Shown here in pieces: positions 44,643-57,263 of a stretch of 64,000 bases of DNA. The translations under genes were made by a program, and so were the position numbers. The number at the start of each line of letters is the position of its first letter. Positions within the stretch are counted from its first letter, which is position 1. Under the pieces are notes generated by a model. It was given only the letters and a program-made list of their open reading frames with translations. It ran no database searches and was not told the DNA's origin. The DNA comes from Trichaptum fuscoviolaceum (lineage: Eukaryota > Basidiomycota > Agaricomycetes > Hymenochaetales > Trichaptaceae): the NCBI GenBank assembly GCA_910574455.1, contig CAJSYZ010000007.1, positions 5,079,974 through 5,143,973 of the forward strand. The letters are read 5' to 3'.

Positions 44643-46378
44643 ATGTCGAACAGCTTTTCGTTTTCCACTTGGCCCCCTGCGATCACTGATAGGCAGAAAC
44701 AGCACCTAACACTTCTCGCAACTACCTACGCTCTATCTCATGGATTGCTCTACCTTCCTGTTAACTCCAATCCACCGCCAGCGCCGACATCTGCCATCCA
44801 TGCGCCACTCGCGCTCTTCCCCTCCCCATTTCCCCGACACCTCTTCGAGAATGCGCAGCGGCTGCAACGGATATACAACGTCCTGTATGCGCGAATCGCG
44901 ATGGATGTAGACTTCTTGGATGAGGTTATGGGTGATCGGGGCGTCGCGACGGTCGATGAGTTCACCGGGCAGCTGTGGCGGAATTGGAAGGCACTCCGTG
45001 ATGAGGGGATAGCGCAGGTGCGGAATGCCATCTTGAACGCGAGACTTTCTGACACACTTCAAGCCGTTACACCTAGGAATTTTCCGTTCCGACTACCTGC
45101 TACATGCTCCGAATGACAACGGGGAGCATGTATCCTTACGACAAGTAGAGTTTAACACCATCTCATCCTCCTTCGGCGCACTTTCCGAGCGTGTCTCCAA
45201 TCTGCACAAGTCAGTTCGAAGATGCAAATTTCTAGCATGACTGTGGACTTATTTCTCAACTCAAAAGCTATCTGCTATCTTCGACTGGCTACTTCGGATC
45301 ATCGCCGTACCTGAACAAGGCAAACTTGCCTCCTAACAGCACTACGTCGACTGTTGCGGGAGGTCTTGCGGCAGCTCATAGTGCATATGGAGTGGAATCG
45401 TGAGTTAAAATCCTAGGTATAAAGCTGACACTAATTTCTGCGTTAGCGCATACGTCCTGTTTGTCGTTCAAGCTGGAGAAAGGAATGTCTTCGACCAACG
45501 ATGGCCCGAGTACGAGCTCCTAGAACAGTAGGGTAGATCTTACTATAATTAAAGGACCTGCGCTCAACCTATTCAACAGACATTATATACATGTTATTCG
45601 ACAGACTTTTGACGAACTCGCCGAATCCGCCGCACTCTCACCTGATCGGAAGCTCTACATCACCTCCCCACTGCACTCGTCGCCACTCGAGATCTCCGTC
45701 GTCTACTTCCGCGCAGGGTATACGCCCACTGACTACCCAACGCCCGCGCACTACGCCACGCGTGCCCTGCTGAACCGCTCTCGCGCTATCAACTGCCCGA
45801 CGCTCGCGCTGCAGCTCGCGGGAGGGAAAAAGGTGCAACAGGTGCTCGCGCGCCCGGGGGTCCTGGAGCGCTTCCTGCTCGCTGAACAGGGGACGTATGG
45901 GCCCGAGGTGTTCGCGGAAAGCGATGTCGCAGCCGTGCGCGCCAGCTGGATGGATATGTGGGGGCTCGATGAGGGCGACGGCGAAGGTGTACAGCGCGCG
46001 CTCGACCGCGCCGAGAAGCTCGTGCTGAAGCCACAGCGCGAGGGCGGGGGGAACAACGTGTACAAGGCTGCAATCCCTGCTTTCCTCTCTCAGCTCCCCG
46101 CCCGCGAGCGCTCGGCGTGGATTGCGATGCAGCTGATAGAGCCCCCGGAGGGGACGGGGAACTACCTTGTGCGGGCCGGCGGGGCGAACGAGGGCGCGCA
46201 TAAGGCGGACGTGGTGAGCGAGCTGGGGATCTTCGGTTGGGCTATCTTCGGGAAGAAGGGCGAGAAGGTTGAGGAGGAAGAAGGCGGGTGGCTGGTGAGA
46301 ACAAAGGGGAGGGAGAGCGACGAAGGCGGCGTTGCAGTTGGCTTCTCGGTCTTGGACTCGGTGCTTCTTGTGGATTGA
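44643..46378 (+). CDS. GSH2: Glutathione synthetase
   Basis: Eukaryotic-type glutathione synthetase of about 500 residues, joining gamma-glutamylcysteine and glycine with ATP; cytosolic. Start MSNSFSFSTWPP. Exons give FENAQRLQRIYNVLYARIAM, PLHLGIFRSDYLLHAP, RQVEFNTISSSFGALS and SSTGYFGSSPYLNKAN. Further on come RNVFDQRWPEYELLEQ, YITSPLHSSPLEISVVYFRA, LKPQREGGGNNVYKAAIP, MQLIEPPEGTGN, LVRAGG and VVSELGIFGWAIFG. The ATP-grasp glycine loop (REGGGNN) and the C-terminal substrate lid (LVRAGG) are present. The long last exon is clearly more GC-rich than the rest of the gene, which creates long antisense ORFs. Confidence 0.93.
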
Positions 46379-46651
46379 AGGTCAAATAGCAATTGATTTG
46401 TAGGATTCTGGTAGATGGTCCAGAATTGGGTCAACGGAATGGTAATTCCAATTGGACCATCGGTGTGGCAAGCTCCCTGGTTTCCTCCTACATATCGAGG
46501 CCTAGTACGGCTTTGCTTTCCTTGGATCGACTCAGAAGTCGGTGAGTAAGTCTAGCGTATGTAGTAAATAGGAAACTAAATTTAGCTCAGTTGACTTATG
46601 TTGAGCCACAATGATAACATATTTTTTTCATTCATTGAAACGAGTGCCCGG

Positions 46652-48094
46652 CCTAGCCTCGTGACCAGGCCAAGCTACTTTCTTTATACGGCTTGCGGAG
46701 CAAGCACAGCGTAGCTGGCCTGGTTTCCAAGGTTTTCGATTACAAGAAACTTGCAGGGAGTTTGAAATTAATCCAAATGTAGTACTAGTAGTGATATCAT
46801 AGGTTCCCCTTGAATTCCAAAAATAGAGTCTGATGTCGTCATGTAAATGTACAGTCATTGACCATTCCTTTAAACACCACCAGTCCTTTAAACACCATAT
46901 ATTCTCTGCTCTCTACATACCGAGCTCACCGCTTTTATCTCAGTTTATCTATGCTATAGTACCTCTCTAGCTCTCGAGAAAATTTCAGGCCGATTGCTGC
47001 AGTAATTAATGAGATATGAAGAAAATGATGTTGGCTTCCTGAAACTTTTGAATTACTAAAATAGTCATCAAACTCGAGAAAATACTGATAGGTCCGTGGA
47101 GCCAAGTATATGCATGTTCTACCTGTCTCTAAAATATCTTATGACCATCTCTTATCCGATTCTGCAAGAAAAATGGAGATCTCTGCTATTTTGCTTGCAG
47201 TAGAAGCAAAGAACATTTTTGTTATACTTTTCCGTACGAAAATCCTATGCTTCCCAATTCGGCAACTGCATCTCAACAGGGTACTGTTGGTGCTCTGCCG
47301 CATCTTCTTCATATCAGATTAAAATGAAATTTAGCATACATAGTGACATAAGGCATACTTACAGTTCTAGGAGATTAATTTGATACAACTACAATTATAA
47401 CTCTATGAAACTAGCAAAGGGGAGGTACTTCACCCCGTGGGAAAATAGGTGTTTAAAGGAATAGGAGGGCCCGAAAGCAGCCAAAACTTTACTTGTACAT
47501 TTGCCATAGAATGGTTGCTGCAATGAGTACAGAAACTTATATATTGATTCTTACAGTGCTATTCTAAGCCTATATGCAAAAAGAATTAATGAAATTGATG
47601 GTGAATTGATGAAAATAATGTTGCAAAATTCGGAGTTTAAAGGAATGGTCAATGACTGTAATTTAAAAACTGACTTCAATCCAAGTTGTCGCGGCCGCAG
47701 ACAGCTACATAGCCTACAGCAACTAGTAGTTGGCTATGCTCAACTAATGCTTCTAAAGGCTTTTGCTATATTATGTTGCATTGTTAAGCTTTAAGCATTA
47801 ATTTCATTGAGTAGTCTATCATATTTATTCCAAGTGACTTGTGTATACGAAGCCTATATGCACACTTGCGGCCGGGTGGTGTGCGTCAGGTACACCTGCG
47901 TCATTCGGCGGTGGCAAGCTCCATTATTTTTATTTTCGTCTTAGTCATTACAACAACTGGGTCTGCTACTATATTTGTATTATAATTCAAACTCCCTGCA
48001 AGTTTCTTTAAATCAAAACCTTGGAAACCAGACCGGCTACGCCTTCAGAGCAAAGCGACCCATATAAGTAGCCTGGTCTGGTTACGAGACTAGT
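46652..48094. mobile_element. Long-TIR DNA element carrying a nested insertion
   Basis: Arms of about 130 bp are inverted copies. The left starts CTAGCCTCGTGACCAGGCC and the right, reverse-complemented, starts CTAGTCTCGTAACCAGACC. Both go on through GTAGCxGGxCTGGTTTCCAAGG to AAACTTGCAGGGAGTTTGAA. Each arm contains a smaller palindrome (AACCAGACC/GGTCTGGTT), a foldback-like layout. TA at the outer edges suggests Tc1/mariner-like insertion. The interior is occupied by another TIR element at 46852-47658. No transposase ORF. Confidence 0.82.
46852..47658. mobile_element. Pogo-like TIR element nested in the long-TIR element
   Basis: Perfect inverted ends of about 24 bp beginning CAGTCATTGACCATTCCTTT, with TA on both outer sides (46850-46851 and 47659-47660). 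CCTTTAAACACC is repeated just inside each end (also near 46885 and 47449-47460). Size 807 bp. The internal ORF at 47110-47322 shows no transposase motif. Insertion inside another element makes it the younger of the two. Confidence 0.85.
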
Positions 48095-48719
48095 TTTTCG
48101 CGTCTAGCAAGATCCAAACGGGTCTAAACTTGGGTGTCGGTTATCCCCCCAAGGCTTGCGTGTTTTTTCCTCCCCATCCTGCCTTCAATGGCGCGCACGT
48201 TTTTTTTTTGCGGGAACAAAACAAACAAAACCCACCACCGCATCTTATACGTGTGATCTTGAGAGTTACTAGCGGTTATCGAGCCCAAGCAAGAGAGTAC
48301 AACGGGAAAAAGGTATTCTTCACCGATGTCCTTGCAGAGTTAACAGGATTTCCTTCACGCCCCCTTGATGTCACGAAGTCCCATATCAGTAGAACAGCGC
48401 CGGTTCCTTCGTGAAAGAGCCATCATGACAGACGATTGGAACAGTGCAGCGGCAGATACAACTGGTTGGCCTTTTTCAAGGAAGCTCATCAAGCTCGCTA
48501 ATTTATAATCAGTCACAGCATACACAATTTCAGCATTGTACTTTACCTGTGAAATTGTACATAACAATTGCCTTTTGATCATAGAGAATCTTAGCAAGCT
48601 GCTATAAAGTCTGTGATCTTGCAAAGTTATCTGTGTAACTATGAGTGGGCCATCTGGAATTATGAGAAGCAGAGGATAATACATGGTGATAATATACATT
48701 CCTTACGTCTTGTCTAATC
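48095..48719. other. Intergenic, unassigned
   Basis: No supported gene. A minus-strand ORF (48355-48699) contains AALFQSSVMMALSRRNRRC-like text, which could be a gene remnant, but I cannot place it. Confidence 0.4.
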
Positions 48720-49454
48720 TTACACCTTCAACTCCCAGCTCACACCACATCCACACCCACTGCCCTTCGCCTGAGGATTTTCCTCTATACGAAAACTACT
48801 GCCTATAAGTTCGGTAGCAAAGTCCAGTGTGCATCCCTTCACGAGCGGCATCGAGACAGCGTCAATGACAACATTCGACGGCTTGATATCTGGATGTGCG
48901 AACAGGCTGAAGAAGCACATGAATGACTCGGACTGGATTGAAGAGAAGAGAGAAACTGCGGCTTACTAGTCATCTGGCTGAAACTCCGAAGTAAGGTCCA
49001 TCTTGTATTGGTAGCCGTGACAGCCTCCAGATTCGACGGTTATCCGAAGCGCAACGTGGGGGTCATTGTCGCGCACAGAGATGTTCCGGAGGTGCTATGG
49101 AATGCGTGTAAGAATCAATAAAACGTTCAAATGGCAATGCGAGCGCACACGCACCTCTGCTGCACGGTCCGTCAGCCGTATTCGTGCTTCAGCCGAAGGC
49201 ACAGGTTCAACATCCAGTTCAGCATCCTCAATGTCCTCTTTCGTGGGTGCCTTTAAGACTTCAGTCGTGCGCGAAGGCGGGGGGCCAAGTGTTCGTGAAG
49301 ACGAGGATGCAGACGTTGCCAAAGTTGCTAATCGCGGTCGGGTTGTCACAAGTCTTCGCCGTGTCTCTCTCACTAACGCTCTCCGACAAACTGTGCTCGA
49401 CGTCGTAGAGAATATAAATGGTCGAATATATCTCGACATCATCATGGTAGACAT
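48720..49454 (-). CDS. ISA2: Mitochondrial iron-sulfur assembly protein Isa2
   Basis: A-type Fe-S scaffold/carrier of about 200 residues acting in mitochondrial [4Fe-4S] maturation. Exon 1 is Ser/Arg-rich (RRALVRETRRRLVTTRPRLA), like a mitochondrial presequence, then EARIRLTDRAAE. Exon 2 has HLRNISVRDNDPHVALRITV and ESGGCHGYQYKMDL, with the first ligand cysteine in GGCHG. Exon 3 (AHPDIKPSNVVIDAVSMPLV and on) ends GSGCGCGVSWELKV with the paired cysteines C-x-C. All three conserved cysteines are present. Isa2 is favoured over Isa1 from the VESGGCHG-Y-Q-Y motif. Confidence 0.92.
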
Positions 49455-50242
49455 TGTGGTCGACTGACTGTCGACAGCTGAGATGGGTGTTTACAGGAAG
49501 GGGAAATATGTATTACATAATTCAGCATCATTAAAATTAAACCGGCGCTTCATTCGAAGGATTTGCAAGCTGATGATCAACGTTCAACTGCTCTCATCCT
49601 TACGTCCACCTGTCCAGATTCCTGAAAACTGTGCTTTATACATCGCACACCGTGAACGACTCTGTCCAAAAGAGCCTCATATCGTGCCAATCAGGTTCTT
49701 CAATTCTCACCTCAGGCACCCGACAGCACTCTTCTGCAAAATTGTCTTCTACTCTACGATCATTGAATAGACTTCGAATTCTTCGCCCATTCGTAAACGT
49801 TCTCGACCTGATGGCAGACTGTCGTTCGAGCAGACTGTCGACTACATGAGAAGAAGCTGCTAAATGGCACTGTGAAATCAGTGCTTCGGTGCCTAGGCTG
49901 CCTTGTCTGACCAAACTTGATATCGACTCGGAAGGCGCACACCGTGACCGAGAACTTGCTGTATTCTTCTTTTCAATTGAGAGAAAGGCGCTCGAGCTCG
50001 TTTACTGGGCCAAAGCGGCTGCAGACCACGCCAGCAGTCTCTTGCCGGATTGGCAGTGGATCGACTTCTGATAGTCGATTTGCTTGCCGAGCTTTGATTC
50101 ATGGCTTGCCCCCCCTCCCCCCCTGAGTTGATACCAAGATAAAGTACGTGTACCAATGCATGCTTTCTCAGCCTGGAACCTCTCCCCTCCTTTCCACCTG
50201 CCTCGTCATAGCACCGCTATCTCCCCCCACACCCAGAACACC
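49455..50242. other. Intergenic, no supported gene
   Basis: Only short overlapping ORFs on both strands and none spliced into a recognisable protein. It holds the ISA2 promoter and the upstream region of the gene at 50243. Confidence 0.5.
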
Positions 50243-51072
50243 ATGCCTGAACTCAAAGGCTACCCTGTTATATACCCCCCTGACGGGCTATACTATGTCT
50301 ACTCCAAAGAATGTGGCTGGTTCTGGAGGCAGCACGACAAAGAGGTAGAAGGGGGTGTGATTGATTGTGATGTTCTTGGCCCCAGCTCATCGGACAATGC
50401 GATGGATGGCCGAATCGTACGCACCCCATCCGCGCCCTCTCCCTTAACACGCTACTGACTGGTGCATCTGCAGTGGAAGATCACCACCGTCACTCCAACC
50501 AACGAGAAACACGCCAACCCACGCGTGACACTCCAGAATGTCCAGGCTCTCCAGCGGTCTCTCGACGCGGGGGGATACGTCGCGAAGAAGGTAATGCATT
50601 CCTTCTTCTTATATTTTGATACATCATACATGAATGAACGCCTCTCTGATCGCACCATTGCTCAAGAAGGGAAAGCTCATTCAAACAGGCCAGAAGACCG
50701 CCTGGAAGCTGATCGGTGACAGCATGAAGCCCTTCTCATACAAGTGCGCATCTTCTTCTCTGTGGGTACACTTACTGAGAATTGTACCTTAACTTGTAGA
50801 ATCGTCACAGATGACCGGCTGCTTTCGATCAATGCTCCAACCCCAGTGAGCGCTCCCCTTCCTCTATCCGCTCACCCGCAATTTTAGTCTCATCGATTCA
50901 CGATCGTAATGTACAGACTATCTTCAATCCAAAGACACACCTGTCTGTATCATTTCACATCACCGACGCGTACGACGGGAAGGTCTTCGACCCGCAATGG
51001 TGGTACTTCATCCCCACAAATCAAATTGATCAGTTCATGGCCGTAAACAGCATCAAACGTGCCGCGAAATAG
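50243..51072 (+). CDS. Uncharacterised protein, multi-exon
   Basis: Not recognised. About 185 residues in five exons joined by good GT-AG sites: MPELKGYPVIYPPDGLYYVY, SKECGWFWRQHDKEVEGG, WKITTVTPTNEKHANPRVTL, QNVQALQRSLDAGGYVAKK, GKLIQTGQKTAWKLIGDSMK, LLSINAPTPTIFNPKTHLSV and FDPQWWYFIPTNQIDQF. The consistent splicing, aromatic-rich conserved-looking blocks and a clean stop (AAATAG) support a real gene. There is no signal peptide or membrane segment. It looks like a compact globular domain. Confidence 0.7.
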
Positions 51073-51537
51073 GCCTATACCTTCCGCCTTACACTCTTAT
51101 ACCTTTCCTTGTCTCATATCTGAATCAGATCTTTGTCCCCCATCTATTTCTCCCTTTTCCTCTAGGTAATGTGATATTTTTCATATTGAAGTTTTCTTAA
51201 CATTGTTCGACCTTCTTTCCTTATTCCACTGCGATTATATCATACAACCTTGAGTGCCATTACAGAGGAATAAAACAGAACCATTCATAAGCTACAGTAA
51301 TAAATTGAGTCCAAAGAATACAGGTATTCGACAGCTTGAATCTGAAAAGAAGAATTATGATAACTTTGATAAACGTTAGCGATGTGCGATGCAATATTCC
51401 ACAAGTGATGTTTCGAACGGATGCTTGAGTACAGCTGAGTGCAAGTGAACAACAGTGAGCAGCGAAAAGATAGAGTTTACGTGAAAAACAATAAGGATGA
51501 ACAGGGGCAATAGCGCAAGAACTTCGAATCTTATTTT
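51073..51537. other. Convergent 3' intergenic region
   Basis: 3' flanks of the unknown gene (+) and RAD52 (-). AT-rich with AATAAA at 51271 and 51299. Nothing else recognised. Confidence 0.5.
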
Positions 51538-53725
51538 TTATCTTCGAATGCGTTTGGCGTCTCCGCCGTCCAAATCAAGAGGGGCAAGCGGTTGCCTGGG
51601 TGTCTGACCAATATTTTGTGCTCGTGAAAGGCCCATGCCTGCTCCAGGGCCTCTTCCGTGAGACGTGCTAAGGGAAAGAACAAAGATAATCTGTTACTTT
51701 ATCCGCACCATCTTGAAAGTACATGTACCAGACTCACTTCATCATGTCGGCGTTTCTTTTTACGCCTATCTGGCCTCCGCTACTTTGCTGGCGGTTCATA
51801 TTCACGGAAGGCATGCCTGCTGGGTTCTAGAGTAAAGCATCTGGGTGAGGAGATTTCTGAGAAAGGCGAGAAAAGAAAGGCTTACCGCGCCAGAGGGAAA
51901 TTGAAATCCTCCAATTGAGGGAGTACGAGCCACACCAATTGTTGTACTTCCGCTGGTGCTCTTAACGCTTTGAGGGGCAGCTCCGTTGTCAATCCCTGCA
52001 TTGGATGGTTTCCGTTGCAATGCTGGCGCTTGCTGCTGTTGAGGAGATTGCTCCTCCATCTCCTGGAGCGCATTTTTCAAGGCTTCGAATCTAACATGGT
52101 TGTGATTCGGCTTCAACGCTGGAGTGTTCTGCTGCTGACGCTGCTGGCCAGCGTTTGACGAACTGACGGGATCGGACAAGGTCTTCGCCTCTACGCTCGA
52201 AGTCGCTTCAGCAGTCTCTTCGTGAGGCCCTCGCTTTCCTTCATCAAAATCTATTGCGCCTCCTACACCCTCATCGACCTCGATTGGCCGCCCGATATCC
52301 GCTTCGGTTTCGTCAATTAGACGCATCTCAACCTCGTCTAGATCTAAGCTGGCAAAGAACGCATCATCGTCGGAGTTCAATGGATAGCTGTCGTGAGATA
52401 TGTCTTTAAGGCTTTTGGCGCCGGTTGTGTACTGCTGCTGAGGCGCGGGTGGTAACAGGGCTGTCGGTTGAGCGGCAAGAGGTGGGTGTGGAGCAGGTCC
52501 AGAAGTTAATGGCTTTGGGGCAGGTTGAGCAGGACGAGCTATCTGCTGATTGAAATTCACTTGCGGAGGTTGCATGGGAGCAATCGGTTTAGGCGCATTA
52601 CTAAATGCTTTTGGAGCTGCCGACCCCACTTGTCCAGGTCGCTGGTTGGGAGTTAGACCTGGTGTATTGAGACCAGTTTTCGCGTTCTTAGGAAGAGGAA
52701 TAGTTGGACGTGCAGGAGTGCTCGTTGCAATTGGATGGACGTTTGGCGGGACGGCGTTAACAGGTCTACTGTTAGCTGAGTTGGCGATGGCCATAGGCCT
52801 CGAAATGTTTGTCACTGGGCCTGAAGGTGCTGGAGTGGAAGTGGAGGGTGTGGTTTGCTTAGAGTCATCGAACTCCGGCCGACGGTGAAGCTCTGATTTG
52901 TCGAATTTTGGCTGCACAAGTATTTAATGTAATGAATGATTAAGGTAGTCATAAGGTACGCACAGCAGGTACTTTGATTTTAACAATCTCTTGTGTATAT
53001 TGCTTGTCATACAAGCAGTTGCCCAATAGGTTCCCAAAGTTACGAAGTGCACGTTTGATACCATCCGTCACAGCTTCCTTCTTGCACTATACAGCAGTCA
53101 AAAACCGGTGAAATGCGCGAATAAGTTGTTAACACACCTTGTCCAATGCAGCTCCTTTGCTTTTTGAATTCTCTAGCATTCCATAACCAACATCTTCATG
53201 GAAAACTCCATCTCTCAGTGTGACCCGGACGACGGCTGACACACCGACGGTATACCTCCGACTTTCTTCACTGTAGTCGATGAAATCCGTGTTCAGGTTG
53301 ACTATACTTGAGCTCCATCCGTTGAAGCCGAAGACCTCATTTGCCAGGTTGATTATCTTCCAGCCCTCCGCATAGGTAAGTTTCTGGCCACCACCTGGCC
53401 CAGGTCGCTGCGAAATGAACTCCGGTCCAAGCTTCTTGTTAAGTTTTTCTTGAAGCCTCTGGATCTTGACTCCCGTCTCTTCTGACATACCCATGAATGA
53501 GGTATCCATTGAGCTCATCACACTCATGTTGGCGCTTTGGTCCGAGAACTGAGGGTTTGATGGAAAGTTTCCGTGCATCTGAGGTGCGAACGACATAGCG
53601 CCGCTGAGAGTTAGCTGTGAGCTATGGAGAGGTTGTCCGAAAGGTGCTCGAGATTGATGAAAAGTATAGTAGGACTCGATGAGATGACCGCTAAAGGTCG
53701 AAGTCATCGAGCTGGACGACGACAA
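51538..53725 (-). CDS. RAD52: Recombination mediator Rad52
   Basis: Single-strand annealing and Rad51-loading factor of about 640 residues, nuclear. Exon 1 ends with the conserved Rad52 fold: [77 protein letters not shown] and [16 protein letters not shown]. Exon 2 gives [20 protein letters not shown] and [20 protein letters not shown]. The remaining exons encode a Pro/Gln-rich disordered tail. The last, from 51658 down, is read in the frame ending [19 protein letters not shown], which fits the splice phase; the other open frame does not. Divergent from GUS1. Confidence 0.93.
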
Positions 53726-53930
53726 TGTGGCTTGGGATCAAGTAGTGGTTAATTAGCGAGGACAATAGTGCGTGCCGAGGCATGTATTTGCGCTTGTTTA
53801 CACGCACGCGACGTCGCGCCCAAGTCTGAAAACCTTCACGTGACAAGAGTTCAAATGAAAAATTAACCGAAAATTATATGACTTGACTGCATACAATGAC
53901 TCGACTTACTATACTCTTCCTCCAACCACC
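53726..53930. promoter_or_regulatory. Bidirectional promoter, RAD52 / GUS1
   Basis: About 205 bp between the two start codons. It contains the perfect palindrome GCGACGTCGC (53808-53817) within CACGCACGCGACGTCGCGCC, and an E-box CACGTG (53837-53842). The ACGCG/CGCG content is reminiscent of MBF-type cell-cycle sites, which would suit RAD52; this is inference. Confidence 0.6.
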
Positions 53931-56644
53931 ATGTTCAAACTGTCCATAAATCCAGCTAGCGATCCATTCCCATTTGCTGCTCTTGTGCTAGCATACTACC
54001 TCAAAGATATTGTGGAAGCATCCACAGATTTCGACCTTGAGGGCAGCGGAAGCGTACTAACTCGAACGGCCGACGGCACCCAGATCGATGACGGGGAGTC
54101 TATTGTGAGGACCCTGTCGAAGGCTGCTAATGTCGAGAGCAACAGTACACAAGTATGTATTACTGTTTGAAGCTTCGGATGTGTGTTGATCAGGATTCAG
54201 GGAGAGGCGCTCATTGCTCTCGCGAAGTCGCTGCCAACCGTGAAGGACTTTGTGACGCTCACCAACACGCTGGATGCATTAGACGATCGCCTAGCACTGC
54301 GCACGTTTCTGGATGGTCGGGACCTTACTGTTGTCGACTGGCTTGTCTGGGGCTCGATAAGGGGATCATTGAAGCCTCTCGGAATCATGAAAGGCGGAAA
54401 GCATCCTCATTTGTTACGATGGTTCTCGTACATCGATTCCCTACCCTCTACCCAGGCTGCCTTATCTGCATTAGCGGAGGCAAAATCTCGCGGGGTGAGC
54501 CCTATTCTACTATGATAGAATCAACATCGCTTACAACATTGTATAGGCTAAGTCGGAGAAAGGAAAAGCGGCTTCGTCTTTCGCGCTTGGTCTCGAGAAT
54601 GCGGAGATGGGCAAGGTTGTAACTCGCTTCCCTCCCGAGCCAAGTGGCTATCTGCATATCGGTCATTTGAAGGCCGCAATTCTGAACCAGTATTTTGCTG
54701 AGATGTATAAGGGGAAACTGATCATTCGGTTCGATGATACCAATCCCAGTAAAGAGAAGGTGCGATCCACGCGACGGATGCACCCGGGTTACTCTACTTA
54801 CACAATCTATTACTTGACTGGGAATAGGCGGAGTTCGAGGATTCAATCCTCGAGGATCTTGGCGTGTTGAACATCCGAGGCGACAAAATCTCACATACAT
54901 CCGATTACTTCGACTTGCTCTATGACTATGCCGTGCAAATGATCAAAGAGGGGAATGCTTATGTTGATGACACTGATCGCGAGACTGTGAGTGAATGTTC
55001 TGAGTCTCGAACATCTCCCGCTAAACAAATTGGCAGATGCAAGCAGAGCGCATGGACGGAATTGCCTCACGTAACCGAGAGCTTTCTGTTGAGGAGAATC
55101 TGAAACGCTTTGAGTGGATGAAGCAAGGCACAGAGGAGGGTGTCAAGTCCTGCGTTCGCGCTAAGATCAGTTTCACCGATCCGAACAAAGCTATGCGCGA
55201 TCCTGTCATCTATCGCTGCAACCCATTGCCGCACCACCGCACAAAGTGTGTCGCTTTCAAAGACATTTTGCTAATTACTTTCTAACACCATTCAGGGATC
55301 AATGGAAAATCTATCCTACGTACGATTTTGCTTGCCCTCTGATCGACGCACACGAGGGAGTGACGCATGCGTTACGTACAAATGAGTACCGCGACCGCAA
55401 CCCCCAGTATCAGTGGATGCTTGACGCCCTTAAGTTGCGCAAAGTATATATCTGGGACTTCAGGTACGCTTACTCCTGGTTTCACTGTACCTCTCTCGGA
55501 ATCTAAGTTTAATGGCTTACTTTAGTCGCATCAACTTTGTGTACACCTTCCTATCGAAGCGTAAGCTGCGGGATTGCCTTGAGCTTGGACTCGCAAAGGG
55601 CTGGGACGATCCTCGTTTCCCAACCTTCCGTGGCATGCGTCGACGTGGGATGACAACCGAGGCTTTGAAACAGTTCATGCTCGCGCAAGGTCCTTCACAA
55701 AATCAGGTCCTTCTTGAGTGGGACTCGCTCTGGACAATCAACAAGAAAATCATTGATCCGATTGCACCAAGATATTGTGCTATTGCCACTGATAATATGT
55801 ATGTCAATGTTCCAAACGTTTTATACATGTTCGTGCTGATTCCTCAATAAGGGTTGAGGTGACTGTGAATGGTGGCCCATCTTCGGCTGAGATCAAGTCA
55901 CTTCCATTGCATAAGAAGAACCCGGATGTTGGAACCAAGAAGACCGTCTATACTGACACGATCCTGCTTGAGCAAGAGGACGCGAAGTCATTCGCACTGA
56001 ATGAGGAGGTAAGCGAAAATCTCAAAATTGGGGTAGTTAGCTTCTGACTTGCGAAACAGATTACACTCATGGACTGGGGTAACGCTATCGTGCGCAATGT
56101 CGCCAAGTCACCTTCTGGAGAGGTCACACACATTGATGTAGATTTACATCTTGCCGGCGACTTCAAGGCAACGGAGAAGAAGGTCACTTGGCTCGCAAAG
56201 CCCACGGCTTCGAATCCTCTCGTCTCCGTCGTGCTCCGCGATTACGACTATCTCGTGACAAAGCGCAAACTCGAGAAGGACGATACTGTTGCGGACATTG
56301 GAAACAGAAACTCTGAGTTCACCCTCGATGCCCTGGCTGATGCGAACGTTCTCACCTTACGGAAAGGCGACATCATCCAATTCGAGCGTAAGGGTTACTT
56401 CATCCTCGATAACGTCCAGGAGGACAAGCAGAAATTCGATTTTATTCGTATCCCGGACGGCCGTGCTGCGGGTCTCGCACTCAAGGCGCCGACACCCGGG
56501 GCAGCCGCTGACACAAAACCGGCAGAGGTGGACGCTTATTCGACGATCAACATGTACAAGGTGCCACCGGTGGCCATTTCAGACAAGATTGAGACAGAGA
56601 CGAAGATGTATAAGGTAAAGAGCGTGTACGACGAAGTAAATTGA
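53931..56644 (+). CDS. GUS1: Cytosolic glutamyl-tRNA synthetase
   Basis: Class I aminoacyl-tRNA synthetase, about 760 residues in nine exons. The N-terminal GST-like domain ([30 protein letters not shown]) probably binds Arc1-type partners, as in yeast. The catalytic core starts [20 protein letters not shown], with the HIGH motif. It continues [42 protein letters not shown] and [17 protein letters not shown], where LSKRKL is the KMSKS equivalent. The archaeal/eukaryotic beta-barrel anticodon domain follows ([13 protein letters not shown] and on) to [12 protein letters not shown]. All signature motifs are intact. Confidence 0.95.
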
Positions 56645-57263
56645 TAATGTAGGTTGAGCACACTGTTTGGTGGTGTGCCCAGTTGTTGTAGGTTGCCGAT
56701 GAATGAATCTTGCTTCTGCCGTTCAGCTATCACGCTTCAAGTATAGGTATCGACTCCCGGCGCGTCCAGACACTTAATCAAAACACCGGCTTCTACTGTT
56801 GAAACAGGATCAATGCCATTGCAAGTGTCACAATCGGAACTTCTCAAGTATTGCGCGTCTGAGTGGTATCGGCTAACTTTCTGAACTTATACCCTATCTA
56901 CATTACCACCGAAAGTCCTAAAAGGCCCCAGAGTTGTTGAACCAGAGCATGCCTGACGATTGTGATTGTGTGGAAGTCACTGGAAAATCTGCCCGTTTGT
57001 GCCAGTAGTCACATCTGACTGAAGGTAAGTTAAGTTTGTCTTCTTTTTCCCTTCAAGTTACATATGCGACAGACTCACAGATATGGCTATTGATTGTATC
57101 TTGAAAATGAAACACGTCAACATTAAGTGTTGATTGGCTAAAAATACTATGGTACCGCTAAATGCTGTTCAATTCGCACGACTCATTCAAGTCGGGGACC
57201 GCGACAGCGCTCAGGCTTGTCTCAAGGCCACCACTAACCTCGGCGCTCAGAATCTAGTCAAGG
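56645..57263. other. Intergenic, nothing recognised
   Basis: 3' flank of GUS1 and upstream region of the family D F-box gene. No gene or repeat recognised. Confidence 0.5.

Noticed and set aside
45638..46201. Antisense ORF of 187 codons over GSH2
   Set aside because: Shadow of the GC-rich last exon of GSH2; no independent motif.
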